DNA of 64,000 bases from Methylotuvimicrobium buryatense 5G (lineage in GTDB: Bacteria; Pseudomonadota; Gammaproteobacteria; Methylococcales; Methylomonadaceae), in NCBI RefSeq assembly GCF_000341735.1, contig NZ_KB455575.1, positions 4,565,781 through 4,629,780 of the forward strand. Reading direction: 5' to 3'. The translations under genes and the position numbers were made by a program. The notes under the pieces are model-generated. The model ran no database searches, was not told where the DNA came from, and saw only the letters and a program-made list of their open reading frames with translations. Of this stretch, positions 33,080 to 42,398 are shown piece by piece (the stretch's first letter is position 1; every line of letters begins with the position of its first letter).

Positions 33080-33453
33080 GGTGTTCTGTCGGTTTTATGA
33101 CGTTGTTATAAAACAAGCAGGAATAATGCCAGTCATTTATCTATAAGAAGTTTGATCGAAATTGATTATAATCCGTTCTGGTAGGCAGGAAACGGTGAAT
33201 ACCGACCGAGGCTATATACCTCGCGGATGTCTCGCCTTAGCTTCGGCATTCGTTGTGAGAATATTAACCAATAAGCTTGTTTCTCACTGCGCCTGGCATT
33301 GTCAAAGGTTTTGAGAGCACTTTAATCAAATCAAGCTTCCGCCCCATAAATGGTGCTGAAAAAAGGTATAATTGCGGGCGCAATTTGGTATTGACCTATA
33401 TTTCAATGCAAACTGTTTTCGATTAGAAATCAATAATTATCGGAGTGATGTCA
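33080..33453. other. Divergent promoter region between flgA and cheV
   Basis: 374 bases without a gene. It contains the sigma-54 promoter for flgA. On the cheV side it is AT-rich, with no clear sigma-28 or sigma-54 site. The CCGAGGCTATATACCTCGC stretch (33209-33227) is a small inverted repeat of unknown purpose. Confidence 0.55.
33116..33131 (-). promoter_or_regulatory. Sigma-54 promoter of flgA
   Basis: Minus-strand TGGCATTATTCCTGCT has GG and GC separated by 10 bases, the RpoN -24/-12 pattern. Confidence 0.78.
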
Positions 33454-34380
33454 ATGGCTGGAATTTTAGATGGGGTCGATCAGCGTACTCAGCTGGCAGG
33501 ACATAATCGCTTTGAGTTATTGCTGTTTAAGCTTGGCGGACGACAGCGATTCGGCATCAATGTGTTTAAAGTTCAAGAAGTGATTCAATGTCCGGCTTTG
33601 ACGCAAATTCCGAAATCGCATTCGGTGATTTGCGGTGTCGCGCATTTGCGAGGAAAGACGATTCCGGTTTTGGACTTGTCAATGGCGATCGGTATGAGGC
33701 CGATAGACCGTGACGAGAAATCTTATGTCATTGTCACTGAATACAACAGAACCATACAAGGCTTTTTAGTGGGTTCGGTGGATAGAATCATTAATATCGG
33801 TTGGGGCTCGGTAAAAGCACCGCCTTCGGGCTTGGGTCGGGAAGGTTATTTAACGGCGGTAACCGAGGTCGACGGCGATTTGATCGAGGTGATTGATGTC
33901 GAAAAAGTTATGAAGGAAGTCATCGGTTTACGCGAACGAGCCAGCGATGAGGTGATCGATAAAAATGTGTCGGGTGCCGGCGATCGAGTATTGATCGTTG
34001 ACGATTCGATGGTTGCCAGAAATCAAATCAAAAAAGTTTGCGATCAACTCAATCTTCAATACGATGTGTTGAAAGACGGTTTGGAAGCGTGGGAGCATTT
34101 GTCCGGTTTGGTTCAGGACGGTATTGACTTGGAAAGCTATTACGCGATGATAATTTCCGACGTGGAAATGCCGCGCATGGACGGCTATACGCTGGCCACC
34201 AAGATCAAAAAAGACCCAAAGTTGAAGAATATCTATTTGGTATTGCACACATCGCTAAGCGGAGTATTTAATTCGTCGATGGTGCAGAAAGTTGGTGCCG
34301 ACGAATTTTTGGCGAAATTCGAGCCGGACGAACTGGTCAAAACCATTCAAAAACGTTTGCAGATTTTTCATTCCTTATAA
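33454..34380 (+). CDS. cheV: Chemotaxis protein CheV
   Basis: About 308 residues, starting at ATG 33454 because GGAG lies 8 bases before it; GTG 33445 and ATG 33448 are also in frame. A CheW-like coupling domain (about 15-160, FGINVFKVQEVIQCP) is followed by a receiver domain (about 175-300, VLIVDDSMVARNQIKK, phospho-Asp in ISDVEMPRMDG, Lys in LAKFEPDEL). CheV couples chemoreceptors to CheA with a phosphorylatable brake. It is divergent from flgA, as in Pseudomonas and Vibrio. Confidence 0.94.
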   Translation: MAGILDGVDQRTQLAGHNRFELLLFKLGGRQRFGINVFKVQEVIQCPALTQIPKSHSVICGVAHLRGKTIPVLDLSMAIGMRPIDRDEKSYVIVTEYNRTIQGFLVGSVDRIINIGWGSVKAPPSGLGREGYLTAVTEVDGDLIEVIDVEKVMKEVIGLRERASDEVIDKNVSGAGDRVLIVDDSMVARNQIKKVCDQLNLQYDVLKDGLEAWEHLSGLVQDGIDLESYYAMIISDVEMPRMDGYTLATKIKKDPKLKNIYLVLHTSLSGVFNSSMVQKVGADEFLAKFEPDELVKTIQKRLQIFHSL

Positions 34381-34891
34381 AGACCAGTAAGTCGGTGGTC
34401 GATCGCTGAAAATCTTGGAAACGGAGCGTTAGCGAAGTGAAGATTTTTAGTCCCCGATAGCCGTAGCACCGGGTGTTTTGCCGGAGTCTGCGCGAATAGC
34501 GCAGGCGGAGGCAAAATACAAGGCATCGCGACACGGCGTAAAGCCATTTGTGGGAGTGCTACGGAGCCGCATCGAGTATACGATGATGTGGCGTAGTGGC
34601 ACGGACGCAGGGCGAATCGGGGCCGCCGAAGGCAATAATCGCCAAGTCATTTTTCGCTGCTGAAATCGGACGGACCCCATTTCAGCTGTCGCGAAAAATC
34701 TTGGCGCGCTTGAAGAAAATCTTCTTTTCTTGTTCGGTGTCGATCCGCTATTACCACGGCAAGTACGAAAGAGCCTTCAAACCTCGCCTGGAATGTCTTC
34801 CGGCGACCATAAAAAAGGTTTATTAGATAGGTCTTGTTTTTTTAAATCCTTTTTCTAAAAGGGAATGAATGCTTAATTGGATAAATAACTA
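34381..34891. other. Intergenic region between cheV and cheR, repeat-like
   Basis: 510 bases with no gene. The run 34430-34720 is GC-richer, with segments such as GAGTGCTACGGAGCCGCATC and short inverted matches (GAAGATTTTTAG / GAAAATCTTC), and looks like a decayed repeat or IS remnant. Small frames here lack ribosome sites. Confidence 0.5.
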
Positions 34892-35713
34892 ATGGAAATG
34901 ACGCAGCAGGAATTTAAATATTTTCAGCAGTTTCTTGTTCGAGCATGTGGCATTGTTTTGTCTGATAGTAAGCAATATTTAGTGAAAAATCGCTTATCCG
35001 GACTGTTGCCGCAATTCGGCTTGAGCTCGTTTGTCGAGCTGCTTAAAGTACTGCAAAGCGAGTCTCATGCATCGTCAAAAATCAAGGTAGCAGTTATTGA
35101 AGCGATGACGACCAACGAGACGTTTTGGTTTCGCGATGAAAGTCATTTTGCCGAATTGACTGGAGCCGTTTTGCCGTCGCTTGCGGTCAAACGGAGCACG
35201 ATTAAAGTCTGGTCGGCGGCTTGTTCTTCGGGGCAGGAGCCTTATTCAATTAGTATGTGTGTCGACGATATGATCAAAAACCAAGGTAAATCATTCTCGG
35301 TGAGTATTGTCGGAACCGATATTTCGGAAACCGTGCTTAGACAAGCTAGACAGGCTGTTTATTCGGAGGCTGCGTTATCTAGGGGTATCGATGCTACGCA
35401 GCAAAAGCGTTTTTTTATACCGGTTGAGGAGGGGTTTCGTGTTAAACCGGAAATTAGCGCCCGGGTAAAATTTCAGCAATTTAACCTACTTAAGCCTTTT
35501 TCGGTATTAGGACGCTTCGATGTGATTTTTTGCAGGAATGTATTAATCTATTTTTCCGATGCCTTGAAGAAAGATATCTTAACGCGTATGTCGCAAGCTA
35601 TCGAACCGGGCGGATTTCTTTTTTTGAGTAGCAGCGAAGTACTGCCGGCCTCGGTGTCCGGGTTTGAAACAGTGCGAGGCGAACGCGGTCGGTATTATCG
35701 AAAAATCGGCTGA
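34892..35713 (+). CDS. cheR: Chemotaxis protein methyltransferase CheR
   Basis: 273 residues. An N-terminal helical domain is followed by an SAM-dependent methyltransferase with WSAACSSGQEPYSI (SAM-binding), VGTDISETVLRQAR and FDVIFCRNVLIYF. CheR methylates glutamates of chemoreceptors. The flgB promoter follows at 36025. It is the usual gene between cheV and flgB in RpoN-controlled flagellar systems. Confidence 0.95.
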   Translation: MEMTQQEFKYFQQFLVRACGIVLSDSKQYLVKNRLSGLLPQFGLSSFVELLKVLQSESHASSKIKVAVIEAMTTNETFWFRDESHFAELTGAVLPSLAVKRSTIKVWSAACSSGQEPYSISMCVDDMIKNQGKSFSVSIVGTDISETVLRQARQAVYSEAALSRGIDATQQKRFFIPVEEGFRVKPEISARVKFQQFNLLKPFSVLGRFDVIFCRNVLIYFSDALKKDILTRMSQAIEPGGFLFLSSSEVLPASVSGFETVRGERGRYYRKIG

Positions 35714-35843
35714 TGCGCTGCCGAAAAATCGACATTCGAAAATATTGCTAGCATTCAGTTCTCTACTTTGTCAGTTTTAAGGTTAACGGTAAGACTCGGC
35801 TAACTAAAAAATAGCTTGACAATATGTTCAAGGCGTTGGCAGG

Positions 35844-35897
35844 CTTTCCTCTTTCCTCTTTCCTCTTTCCTCTTTCCTCTTTCCTCTTTCCTCTTTC
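35844..35897 (+). repeat. Tandem CTTTCCT heptanucleotide repeat
   Basis: Seven perfect copies of CTTTCCT plus a partial one. Such tracts change length by slippage. It lies about 130-180 bases upstream of the flgB sigma-54 promoter, the zone where an RpoN activator often binds, so copy number might affect flagellar expression; this is untested. Confidence 0.85.
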
Positions 35898-36024
35898 ACC
35901 GCTTCCGCAGCATAGCCTCTCCTAATAAGCCTGCGGTTAGATATTGCCGGTCGGGTTTGCCAACGGCGTGAAAAAATTGACGTCATTATTTGTAAACCCA
36001 TGATAAGTGAGTAGAAATAGTCTA

Positions 36025-36040
36025 TGGCATATGATGTGCT
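36025..36040 (+). promoter_or_regulatory. Sigma-54 promoter of the flgB operon
   Basis: TGGCATATGATGTGCT has GG and GC 10 bases apart, matching the RpoN -24/-12 pattern. It is 36 bases before the flgB ATG. Confidence 0.8.
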
Positions 36041-36075
36041 TATTTAATAAGTAACAAGTGTGAGAGGCTGCTACC

Positions 36076-36468
36076 ATGACAATTAATTTCGATAAAGCAT
36101 TAGGCATTCATTCCCAGGCATTGGCATTGCGCGAAAAACGCGGGGAGGTTCTTGCCTCCAATCTGGCTAATGCCGATACTCCAGGCTATAAGGCACGAGA
36201 CCTTAATTTTCAATCGGTTCTAAAAACCGCGATACCGGATGCGTTGCCGATGGAGCGCACACGGAACGGACATATCTCAGCAAGCAACACGCTATTGGGC
36301 GCTTCTATGATGTATCGCAATCCGAATCAAGCTTCGTTAGACGGTAATACCGTAGAAGGTCATGTCGAGCAGGCCAAGTACGCCGAGAATGCCGTGCAAT
36401 ACCAAGCCAGCCTGCGTTTTCTAAACGGCAAGTTTTCGGGTTTAACGTCGGCCATTAAAGGAGAGTAA
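36076..36468 (+). CDS. flgB: Flagellar basal-body rod protein FlgB
   Basis: 130 residues with the N-terminal rod signature ASNLANADTPGYKARDLNF and a C-terminal helix for rod polymerisation. It is the first rod subunit. Only 2 bases separate it from flgC, so the two are one translation unit. Confidence 0.96.
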   Translation: MTINFDKALGIHSQALALREKRGEVLASNLANADTPGYKARDLNFQSVLKTAIPDALPMERTRNGHISASNTLLGASMMYRNPNQASLDGNTVEGHVEQAKYAENAVQYQASLRFLNGKFSGLTSAIKGE

Positions 36469-36470
36469 TC

Positions 36471-36887
36471 ATGAGCTCATTCCGTATTTTCGATATTTCC
36501 GGTAGCGGCATGAATGCCCAGTCGCTGAGGTTGAACCTGGTTGCCAGTAATATTTCCAACGCCAACAGCGTTAGCAGCAGTATTGATCAAACCTATAAAT
36601 CGCGGCAACCGGTATTTGCGGCAGAATTGAAAAACATCATGGATAAGCAAAATGCCGCGAGTAAAGTCAATGTATTGGGAGTGGTCGAAAGTCAGGCGCC
36701 AACGGTCATGGAGTATGCGCCGAATCATCCGATGGCCGATCAATCCGGCTATATCTATAAGCCCAATGTCAACATCGTCGAAGAAATGGCCAATATGATG
36801 TCGGCTTCACGCTCTTATCAGAATAATGTCGAAGTGCTCAATACCGCTAAAGAATTGGTTTTGCAGACTTTGAGAATAGGTCAGTAA
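36471..36887 (+). CDS. flgC: Flagellar basal-body rod protein FlgC
   Basis: 138 residues. It has the family's N-terminal block (SGMNAQSLRLNLVASNISNAN) and ends with the rod helix VEEMANMMSASRSYQNNVEV. It forms the proximal rod with FlgB and FlgF. flgD follows after 24 bases. Confidence 0.96.
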   Translation: MSSFRIFDISGSGMNAQSLRLNLVASNISNANSVSSSIDQTYKSRQPVFAAELKNIMDKQNAASKVNVLGVVESQAPTVMEYAPNHPMADQSGYIYKPNVNIVEEMANMMSASRSYQNNVEVLNTAKELVLQTLRIGQ

Positions 36888-36911
36888 GCAAATAATTGGG
36901 AGGAAAAGCCA

Positions 36912-37580
36912 ATGTCCATCAATTTTGACGCATTAAGAAACCTGGGTGTTAGAACAGTCGAAGATGCCCCTGTAAAAAAGCAATCGTTAGGTCAGGAACA
37001 GTTCTTGAAATTGATGACCACCCAATTGACTCATCAGGATCCCACCAAGCCTATGGAAAACGGCGATTTTTTGGGGCAAATGGCGCAGTTCAGCACCGTC
37101 AGCGGTATTCAAGACTTACAGAAATCGTTCGCTGAATTCGCCGGATCGATCAGTTCGAACCAAGCGTTACAGGCAGCCAGTTTAGTTGGCCGGTCGGTGC
37201 TAGTACCCGGTTCGGAAGGCGTGCTTTCGCTCAATGACAATATGAAAGGGGAAGTCGCACTGACCGGACCTACCGATAATCTCATCGTCGAATTTCAAAA
37301 TCGTAATGGCGTCACGGTTAAGCAGCTGAATTTGGGGCGGCAATCGGCCGGTAATGTCGAGTTCGAATGGGATGGTCAATTAGATGACGGGACTTTTGCC
37401 AACCCCGGTGCCTATCGAATCAAAGCTAGTGCGAGTATCGACAATAAAAACACTGCTCTACAAACCTTTGTCAATGCAGGCGTCAACAGCGTCACATTGG
37501 GTAATGGCAGCAACGGCATTCAATTAAGTTTAAACGGTCTTGACTCGGTGAGATTCAACGATGTCAGGCGGATTTTTTAG
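36912..37580 (+). CDS. flgD: Flagellar hook cap protein FlgD
   Basis: 222 residues. The front has EQFLKLMTTQLTHQDPTKPM, the FlgD signature, followed by FlgD Ig-like and tudor-like domains. It caps the growing hook and allows FlgE to polymerise. It is placed before flgE as normal. Confidence 0.96.
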   Translation: MSINFDALRNLGVRTVEDAPVKKQSLGQEQFLKLMTTQLTHQDPTKPMENGDFLGQMAQFSTVSGIQDLQKSFAEFAGSISSNQALQAASLVGRSVLVPGSEGVLSLNDNMKGEVALTGPTDNLIVEFQNRNGVTVKQLNLGRQSAGNVEFEWDGQLDDGTFANPGAYRIKASASIDNKNTALQTFVNAGVNSVTLGNGSNGIQLSLNGLDSVRFNDVRRIF

Positions 37581-37604
37581 CGTTATTTCATCAGGAGAGC
37601 GATC

Positions 37605-38960
37605 ATGAGTTTTGCAACAGGATTAAGCGGCTTGAGAGCCGCATCGAGTGATTTACAAACCACCGGTAATAACATTGCGAATGCCAATACGACAGGTTTT
37701 AAAAAATCGCGAGCCGAGTTTGCGGATGTGTATGCAACGAGCTTGGGTGGCGTGGCGAAGACTCAGCCTGGGGCTGGCGTCAAAGTGACCGAGGTTGCCC
37801 AGCAGTTTACTCAAGGTAATATTGATTTTACCGAAAACAGTTTGGATATTGCGATTAGCGGCAATGGCTTTTTTACATTGGCAAATAATGTAAACGATCC
37901 GCAGCCGACTAACTTTACTAGAAATGGAGCCTTTCAGCTAAATAAAGAGGGTTTTGTTGTCGATGATCGAGGGCGTTATTTGATGGCATTCAAGCCCAAT
38001 GGCGAAACCATTGAAGAAGGCTTTAGCCAAGGCGTGTTTCAAGCTCTGCAGGTTGATACCAGTCAAGGCTTGCCGAGGGCTACGGAATCCGTCGATATGA
38101 AAATTAATCTTAATGCCGGAGATTTAGCGCCTACTTCGGTGTTCGATCCAAGCAATCCGGATTCATTCAATAATGTTACTTCGGCGACAATTTACGATTC
38201 GCAAGGTAACTCTCATACACTAAGCACCTATTATCGAAAAACTGGTGCTAATCAGTGGGATAGCTATGTTTATCTAAATGATAGAGGGGTGACTCTTGGT
38301 GCCAATCCAGTCTATGACGCTAACGATGCCATTGTGACGCCTGCAGGCAATGCGACCTTTGAGCCTGCAGGAACGACTCCGGCTCCAGTGCCCGTTACTT
38401 TTAGCGCATCCGGATTGTTATTGAATGTGAATGGCCAGGCCCCTTTATCCACCGGCTCCTTTCCGAGTAATATTTTCTTGAATGGTATTAATTTAGCGCC
38501 GGAATTTGTTGTCGAGGATTTGAATTTTGAGCTTGATTTTGCTGGAGGTACTCAATTCAATTCGGCATTCAGCGTTAATGATTTAAGACAAGACGGTTTG
38601 CCCTCCGGAAACTTGACTGGCATTGAAATTAGTAGCGAAGGAGTCATGTTCGCTCGGTTTAGTAACGGCGCTTCGAAGCCAATCGGTCAGATTGCTTTGG
38701 CTAGATTTCCGAATGATCAAGGATTGGCGAAATTGGGCGACACGAGTTGGGGCGAGAGTGCGGATTCGGGGCAACCGATATTCGGCTCGGCGGGATCCAA
38801 TAACTTTGGAGTCATGCAGTCCGCAGCTTTGGAAAGTTCTAATGTGGATTTGTCCGAACAATTGGTGCGGCTGATTATCGCGCAGCAGGCTTATCAAGCC
38901 AATGCCCAGACTATAAGTACTCAAAACACGATAACGCAAACTATTTTGAATATTCGTTAA
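37605..38960 (+). CDS. flgE: Flagellar hook protein FlgE
   Basis: 451 residues. It has the N-terminal rod motif [18 protein letters not shown] and a C-terminal helix (SEQLVRLIIAQQAYQANAQT) flanking the variable hook domains. It builds the hook. It is preceded by CAGGAG before the ATG. The length is within the normal range for this family. Confidence 0.96.
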   Translation: MSFATGLSGLRAASSDLQTTGNNIANANTTGFKKSRAEFADVYATSLGGVAKTQPGAGVKVTEVAQQFTQGNIDFTENSLDIAISGNGFFTLANNVNDPQPTNFTRNGAFQLNKEGFVVDDRGRYLMAFKPNGETIEEGFSQGVFQALQVDTSQGLPRATESVDMKINLNAGDLAPTSVFDPSNPDSFNNVTSATIYDSQGNSHTLSTYYRKTGANQWDSYVYLNDRGVTLGANPVYDANDAIVTPAGNATFEPAGTTPAPVPVTFSASGLLLNVNGQAPLSTGSFPSNIFLNGINLAPEFVVEDLNFELDFAGGTQFNSAFSVNDLRQDGLPSGNLTGIEISSEGVMFARFSNGASKPIGQIALARFPNDQGLAKLGDTSWGESADSGQPIFGSAGSNNFGVMQSAALESSNVDLSEQLVRLIIAQQAYQANAQTISTQNTITQTILNIR

Positions 38961-38980
38961 TCAATTAGCAGGAGCTCGTC

Positions 38981-39724
38981 ATGGATCGTAGCCTCTACAT
39001 CGCAATGAGCGGCGCCAAGCAAACCTTGCTGGCGCAGTCGGCTAACGCCAATAATTTGGCGAATTCGCAGACCACCGGATTTAAATCCGATTTGGAGCAG
39101 TTCCGCAGCATGCCGGTATTCGGTCCTGGTTTTCCTACGCGTGTTTATGCGATGTCTGAGAGGCCGGGCATCGACTTGACTGCCGGGCCGATGCAAATTA
39201 CCGGTCGGGATCTGGATGTCGCGATCAACGGCGAAGGATGGTTGGCGGTTCAAGGTCAGGACGGCAAGGAAGCCTATACGCGGGCCGGCGATTTGCGCTT
39301 GACACCGGAAGGCTTGCTACAAACCGGCACCGGTTTGCCGGTGTTCGGTAATGACGGCCCGATTGCAGTGCCTCCCGCTTCCAAGGTGTCGATCATGCCG
39401 GACGGCACGATTAACATCATTCCGCTAGGTGAAACGAACGCGGCGAATCAGGTTATCGTTGAACGCATCAAGATGGTTAATCCACCGCTCGACGATCTTG
39501 AAAAACAAAACGACGGTTTGCTTTACCTAAAGAATGGCGGCGTCGCGCAAGCCAGTGCCGATGTGAGGTTAGCGCAAGGTGCCTTGGAAGGTAGTAATGT
39601 TAGTACGATCGGTGCGATGGTCGCGATGATCGAATTGGCTAGGAATTTTGAATTGCAAACCAAGGTGATGAAGCAAGTCGATGACAATTCGGGCGTTAGC
39701 GCCAAGTTGATGCAAATGGCATAA
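38981..39724 (+). CDS. flgF: Flagellar basal-body rod protein FlgF
   Basis: 247 residues. It begins MDRSLYIAMSGAKQTLLAQS with NNLANSQTTGFKSDL after it, and ends in the rod helix EGSNVSTIGAMVAMIELARN. FlgF forms the proximal rod. The order flgE-flgF-flgG is standard. Confidence 0.96.
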   Translation: MDRSLYIAMSGAKQTLLAQSANANNLANSQTTGFKSDLEQFRSMPVFGPGFPTRVYAMSERPGIDLTAGPMQITGRDLDVAINGEGWLAVQGQDGKEAYTRAGDLRLTPEGLLQTGTGLPVFGNDGPIAVPPASKVSIMPDGTINIIPLGETNAANQVIVERIKMVNPPLDDLEKQNDGLLYLKNGGVAQASADVRLAQGALEGSNVSTIGAMVAMIELARNFELQTKVMKQVDDNSGVSAKLMQMA

Positions 39725-39787
39725 GCCGTGCATCTATTAGTTAAAAGAGCCGGTAAAGACGGTAATTCGTCATCATAGGAGGTTATC

Positions 39788-40576
39788 ATGACAGAAAGAG
39801 CATTATGGGTGGCTAAATCGGGTCTCGATGCCCAGCAAACACGGATGGCGGTAATTGCCAATAACTTGGCCAACGTTAATACGACCGGTTTCAAGAAGTC
39901 CAGAGCGATTTTCGAAGACTTGATCTATCAAAATATTCGTCAAGCCGGGTCGCAAACCAATCAAGGCAACGAGCTTCCCACCGGTTTGCAACTAGGTGCC
40001 GGAGTTAGAACAGTTGCCACCGAGAAATTGCATACTCAGGGGAATATGGTACAAACCGAAAATTCCTTGGATGTTGCAATCAGCGGGCGGGGTTTCTTTC
40101 AGGTTTTGATGCCCAACGGCGACATTACTTATACTCGAGACGGTTCGTTCAAATTGGATTCTTTGGGTCAAATCGTCACGGCCGGCGGTTTGTTGCTGGA
40201 GCCGGCGATTACCGTGCCGAACGATGCGATCAGTTTGTCGATTACACGGGACGGTACTGTTTCTGTTGTGCAGCCGGGAAGCCCGGCGGCGGTTCAATTG
40301 GGTCAGATTCAAACGGCCGATTTTATCAATTATGCAGGCCTTGAGCCGGTCGGCGAGAATCTGTTTCGCGAAACTGTTGCGAGCGGCCCTCCGGTGCTAG
40401 GTATCCCCGGCGAAAACGAATTCGGCGCCGTGTTCCAAGGATCTTTGGAAACCTCGAATGTCAATGTCGTCGAAGAACTCGTCAACATGATCGAGACGCA
40501 ACGCGCTTACGAAATGAATTCCAAGGCGATTTCGACGACCGATCAAATGTTGTCCTATGTGACGCAACAACTTTAG
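39788..40576 (+). CDS. flgG: Flagellar distal rod protein FlgG
   Basis: 262 residues, start [20 protein letters not shown], with [20 protein letters not shown] and the C-terminal [20 protein letters not shown] helix. It makes the distal rod. A good ribosome site AGGAGG precedes it. The flgH ribosome site overlaps its stop. Confidence 0.96.
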   Translation: MTERALWVAKSGLDAQQTRMAVIANNLANVNTTGFKKSRAIFEDLIYQNIRQAGSQTNQGNELPTGLQLGAGVRTVATEKLHTQGNMVQTENSLDVAISGRGFFQVLMPNGDITYTRDGSFKLDSLGQIVTAGGLLLEPAITVPNDAISLSITRDGTVSVVQPGSPAAVQLGQIQTADFINYAGLEPVGENLFRETVASGPPVLGIPGENEFGAVFQGSLETSNVNVVEELVNMIETQRAYEMNSKAISTTDQMLSYVTQQL

Positions 40577-40585
40577 GTGACCGTC

Positions 40586-41254
40586 ATGGCGCATTTTAAA
40601 TGGATAATATTCATATCCTTGTTTGCGGTAGCTTGTACGCCTTTACCGACTCGCGACCCGGCGTTCGCGCCGGTCGAACCTGCCGATTTGCGGGCGCCGG
40701 CCCAAAATAGCGGTTCGATTTATCAAGCCAATTACGATATGCGTTTATTCGAGGATCATACCGCCAAACGGGTTGGCGATATATTGACAATTCGGTTGGT
40801 GGAAAGAACGCAGGCAAAGAAATTATCAGATATGGAAGCTAGAAAAAATACTTCTTTGTCGGTAAAGGCGCCGATGATCTTCGGCATGGAAGCAGCTCAA
40901 TTGCTAGGGCATGATGTCGAAACCGAAGTGGCGACAAATCATCAATTTACCGGCGAAGGCGAAGCCAATCAAAGTAACAGTCTCACCGGCGATTTATCGG
41001 TAACCGTCGTCGAGGTATTACCGAACGGTAATTTGAGAGTACGCGGCGAAAAACGTGTCGCGCTCAATCAGGGCAGCGAATATGTCCGCTTGTCAGGCAT
41101 TGTCCGGCCGGTCGATATCGATGTCGCGAATAGCGTGCTTTCTAGTCGAGTGGCGGATGCGACAATCATGTATACCGGAGATGGTGCCGTTGCCGACGCC
41201 AGCAAAATGGGTTGGTTGGCGCGTTTTTTAATGAGTCCGTGGTTTCCGTTTTAA
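40586..41254 (+). CDS. flgH: Flagellar L-ring protein FlgH
   Basis: 222 residues from ATG 40586, with AGGTGA 5 bases before it; GTG 40577 is also in frame. It has a lipoprotein signal (ISLFAVAC lipobox) and the L-ring block VGDILTIRLVERTQAKK, then LSGIVRPVDID. It forms the outer-membrane L ring. Confidence 0.95.
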   Translation: MAHFKWIIFISLFAVACTPLPTRDPAFAPVEPADLRAPAQNSGSIYQANYDMRLFEDHTAKRVGDILTIRLVERTQAKKLSDMEARKNTSLSVKAPMIFGMEAAQLLGHDVETEVATNHQFTGEGEANQSNSLTGDLSVTVVEVLPNGNLRVRGEKRVALNQGSEYVRLSGIVRPVDIDVANSVLSSRVADATIMYTGDGAVADASKMGWLARFLMSPWFPF

Positions 41255-41285
41255 TTCAGTAGTTTACCGGTTGTGAGGACTGGCA

Positions 41286-42386
41286 ATGAAACAAATAAAG
41301 ACTGTAATAGTCACTGCGTTGCTCTGGTTTGGCTTAATGACGACGGTCCATGCCGAGCGGATTAAAGATTTGGCCTCGGTAGCCGGCGTTAGAGCCAACC
41401 AGTTGGTTGGCTACGGCTTGGTTGTCGGTCTCGATAAGTCCGGAGACAGAACCTTATTCACCGGTCAGGCACTGCGTAGTATGTTGGCACGATTGGGTAT
41501 GACATTGCCGCCGAATATCGATCCCAGGGCGCGTAATGTCGCCGCGGTTTCGATTCACGCCGAATTACCGCCTTTTTCGAAACCGGGGCAAACCATTGAT
41601 GTGACAGTATCATCGATCGGCGATGCGAAAAGTTTGCGTGGCGGTTCGTTACTGATGAGCCCGCTGAAAGGCGCGGACGGTCAGGTTTATGCTGTCGCTC
41701 AGGGCAATCTAGTCGTGGGCGGTTTGAGCGCCGGCGGTCTAGACGGATCTAAAATTACCATCAACAACCCGGCTGTCGGTCGGATTCCCAATGGGGCAAC
41801 GGTCGAGAGGGAGGTGGCAACGCCATTTGCCGACGGTCAGTTTCTGGTATTCAATTTGCATAACGCCGATTTTACCAATGCCAACCGCATGGCCGCAGAA
41901 ATTAATCGAACTTTCGGGCAGAATACCGCGACAGCGATTGATGCGACTTCCGTCAAAGTCAGCGCACCGTCCGAGACGTCTCAGCGGGTCATGTTTACCT
42001 CCATGGTCGAAAATTTGACGCTAGCGGCAGACGATGCGCCGGCGCGAGTGATTATCAACTCCAGAACCGGCACTGTTGTGATCAACGGAAAAGTGACGGT
42101 GCAACCAGCCGCCGTGACGCACGGTAGCTTGACCGTAACGGTTAGTGAAAGCCCGCAAGTTGTTCAACCGGCGCCTTTCGGGGCAGGCGAAACGGCGGTG
42201 GTTCCGCAAACCGATATTATCGTCGAAGAAGAAAACAATCGAATGTTTATGTTTAATCCCGGTGTTTCGCTCGATGAAATCGTTGCCGCAGTCAATAATA
42301 TCGGTGCGGCGCCGAGCGATTTGGTCGCCATATTAGAAGCGCTCAAGTCTGCAGGTTCCTTACGTGCGGAATTGATTGTCATTTAG
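41286..42386 (+). CDS. flgI: Flagellar P-ring protein FlgI
   Basis: 366 residues. It has a signal peptide (ending VHA), then [20 protein letters not shown] and the long conserved body with [20 protein letters not shown], ending [21 protein letters not shown]. It makes the peptidoglycan P ring with help of FlgA. The next gene, flgJ, starts 12 bases later. Confidence 0.97.
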   Translation: MKQIKTVIVTALLWFGLMTTVHAERIKDLASVAGVRANQLVGYGLVVGLDKSGDRTLFTGQALRSMLARLGMTLPPNIDPRARNVAAVSIHAELPPFSKPGQTIDVTVSSIGDAKSLRGGSLLMSPLKGADGQVYAVAQGNLVVGGLSAGGLDGSKITINNPAVGRIPNGATVEREVATPFADGQFLVFNLHNADFTNANRMAAEINRTFGQNTATAIDATSVKVSAPSETSQRVMFTSMVENLTLAADDAPARVIINSRTGTVVINGKVTVQPAAVTHGSLTVTVSESPQVVQPAPFGAGETAVVPQTDIIVEEENNRMFMFNPGVSLDEIVAAVNNIGAAPSDLVAILEALKSAGSLRAELIVI

Positions 42387-42398
42387 CGGAGGTGGGTC

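Larger units (their letters stand above)
35714..36075. other. Intergenic region with heptanucleotide tract before flgB
   Basis: 360 bases without a gene. Contains a tandem CTTTCCT tract (35844-35897) and the sigma-54 promoter of flgB (36025-36040). Confidence 0.6.

Noticed and set aside
34478..34663. Small frame between cheV and cheR
   Set aside because: No ribosome site and lies in decayed repeat-like sequence; no recognisable protein.
35844..35897. CRISPR-like repeat tract
   Set aside because: Units are 7 bases in direct tandem with no spacers and there are no cas genes; it is a simple sequence repeat.
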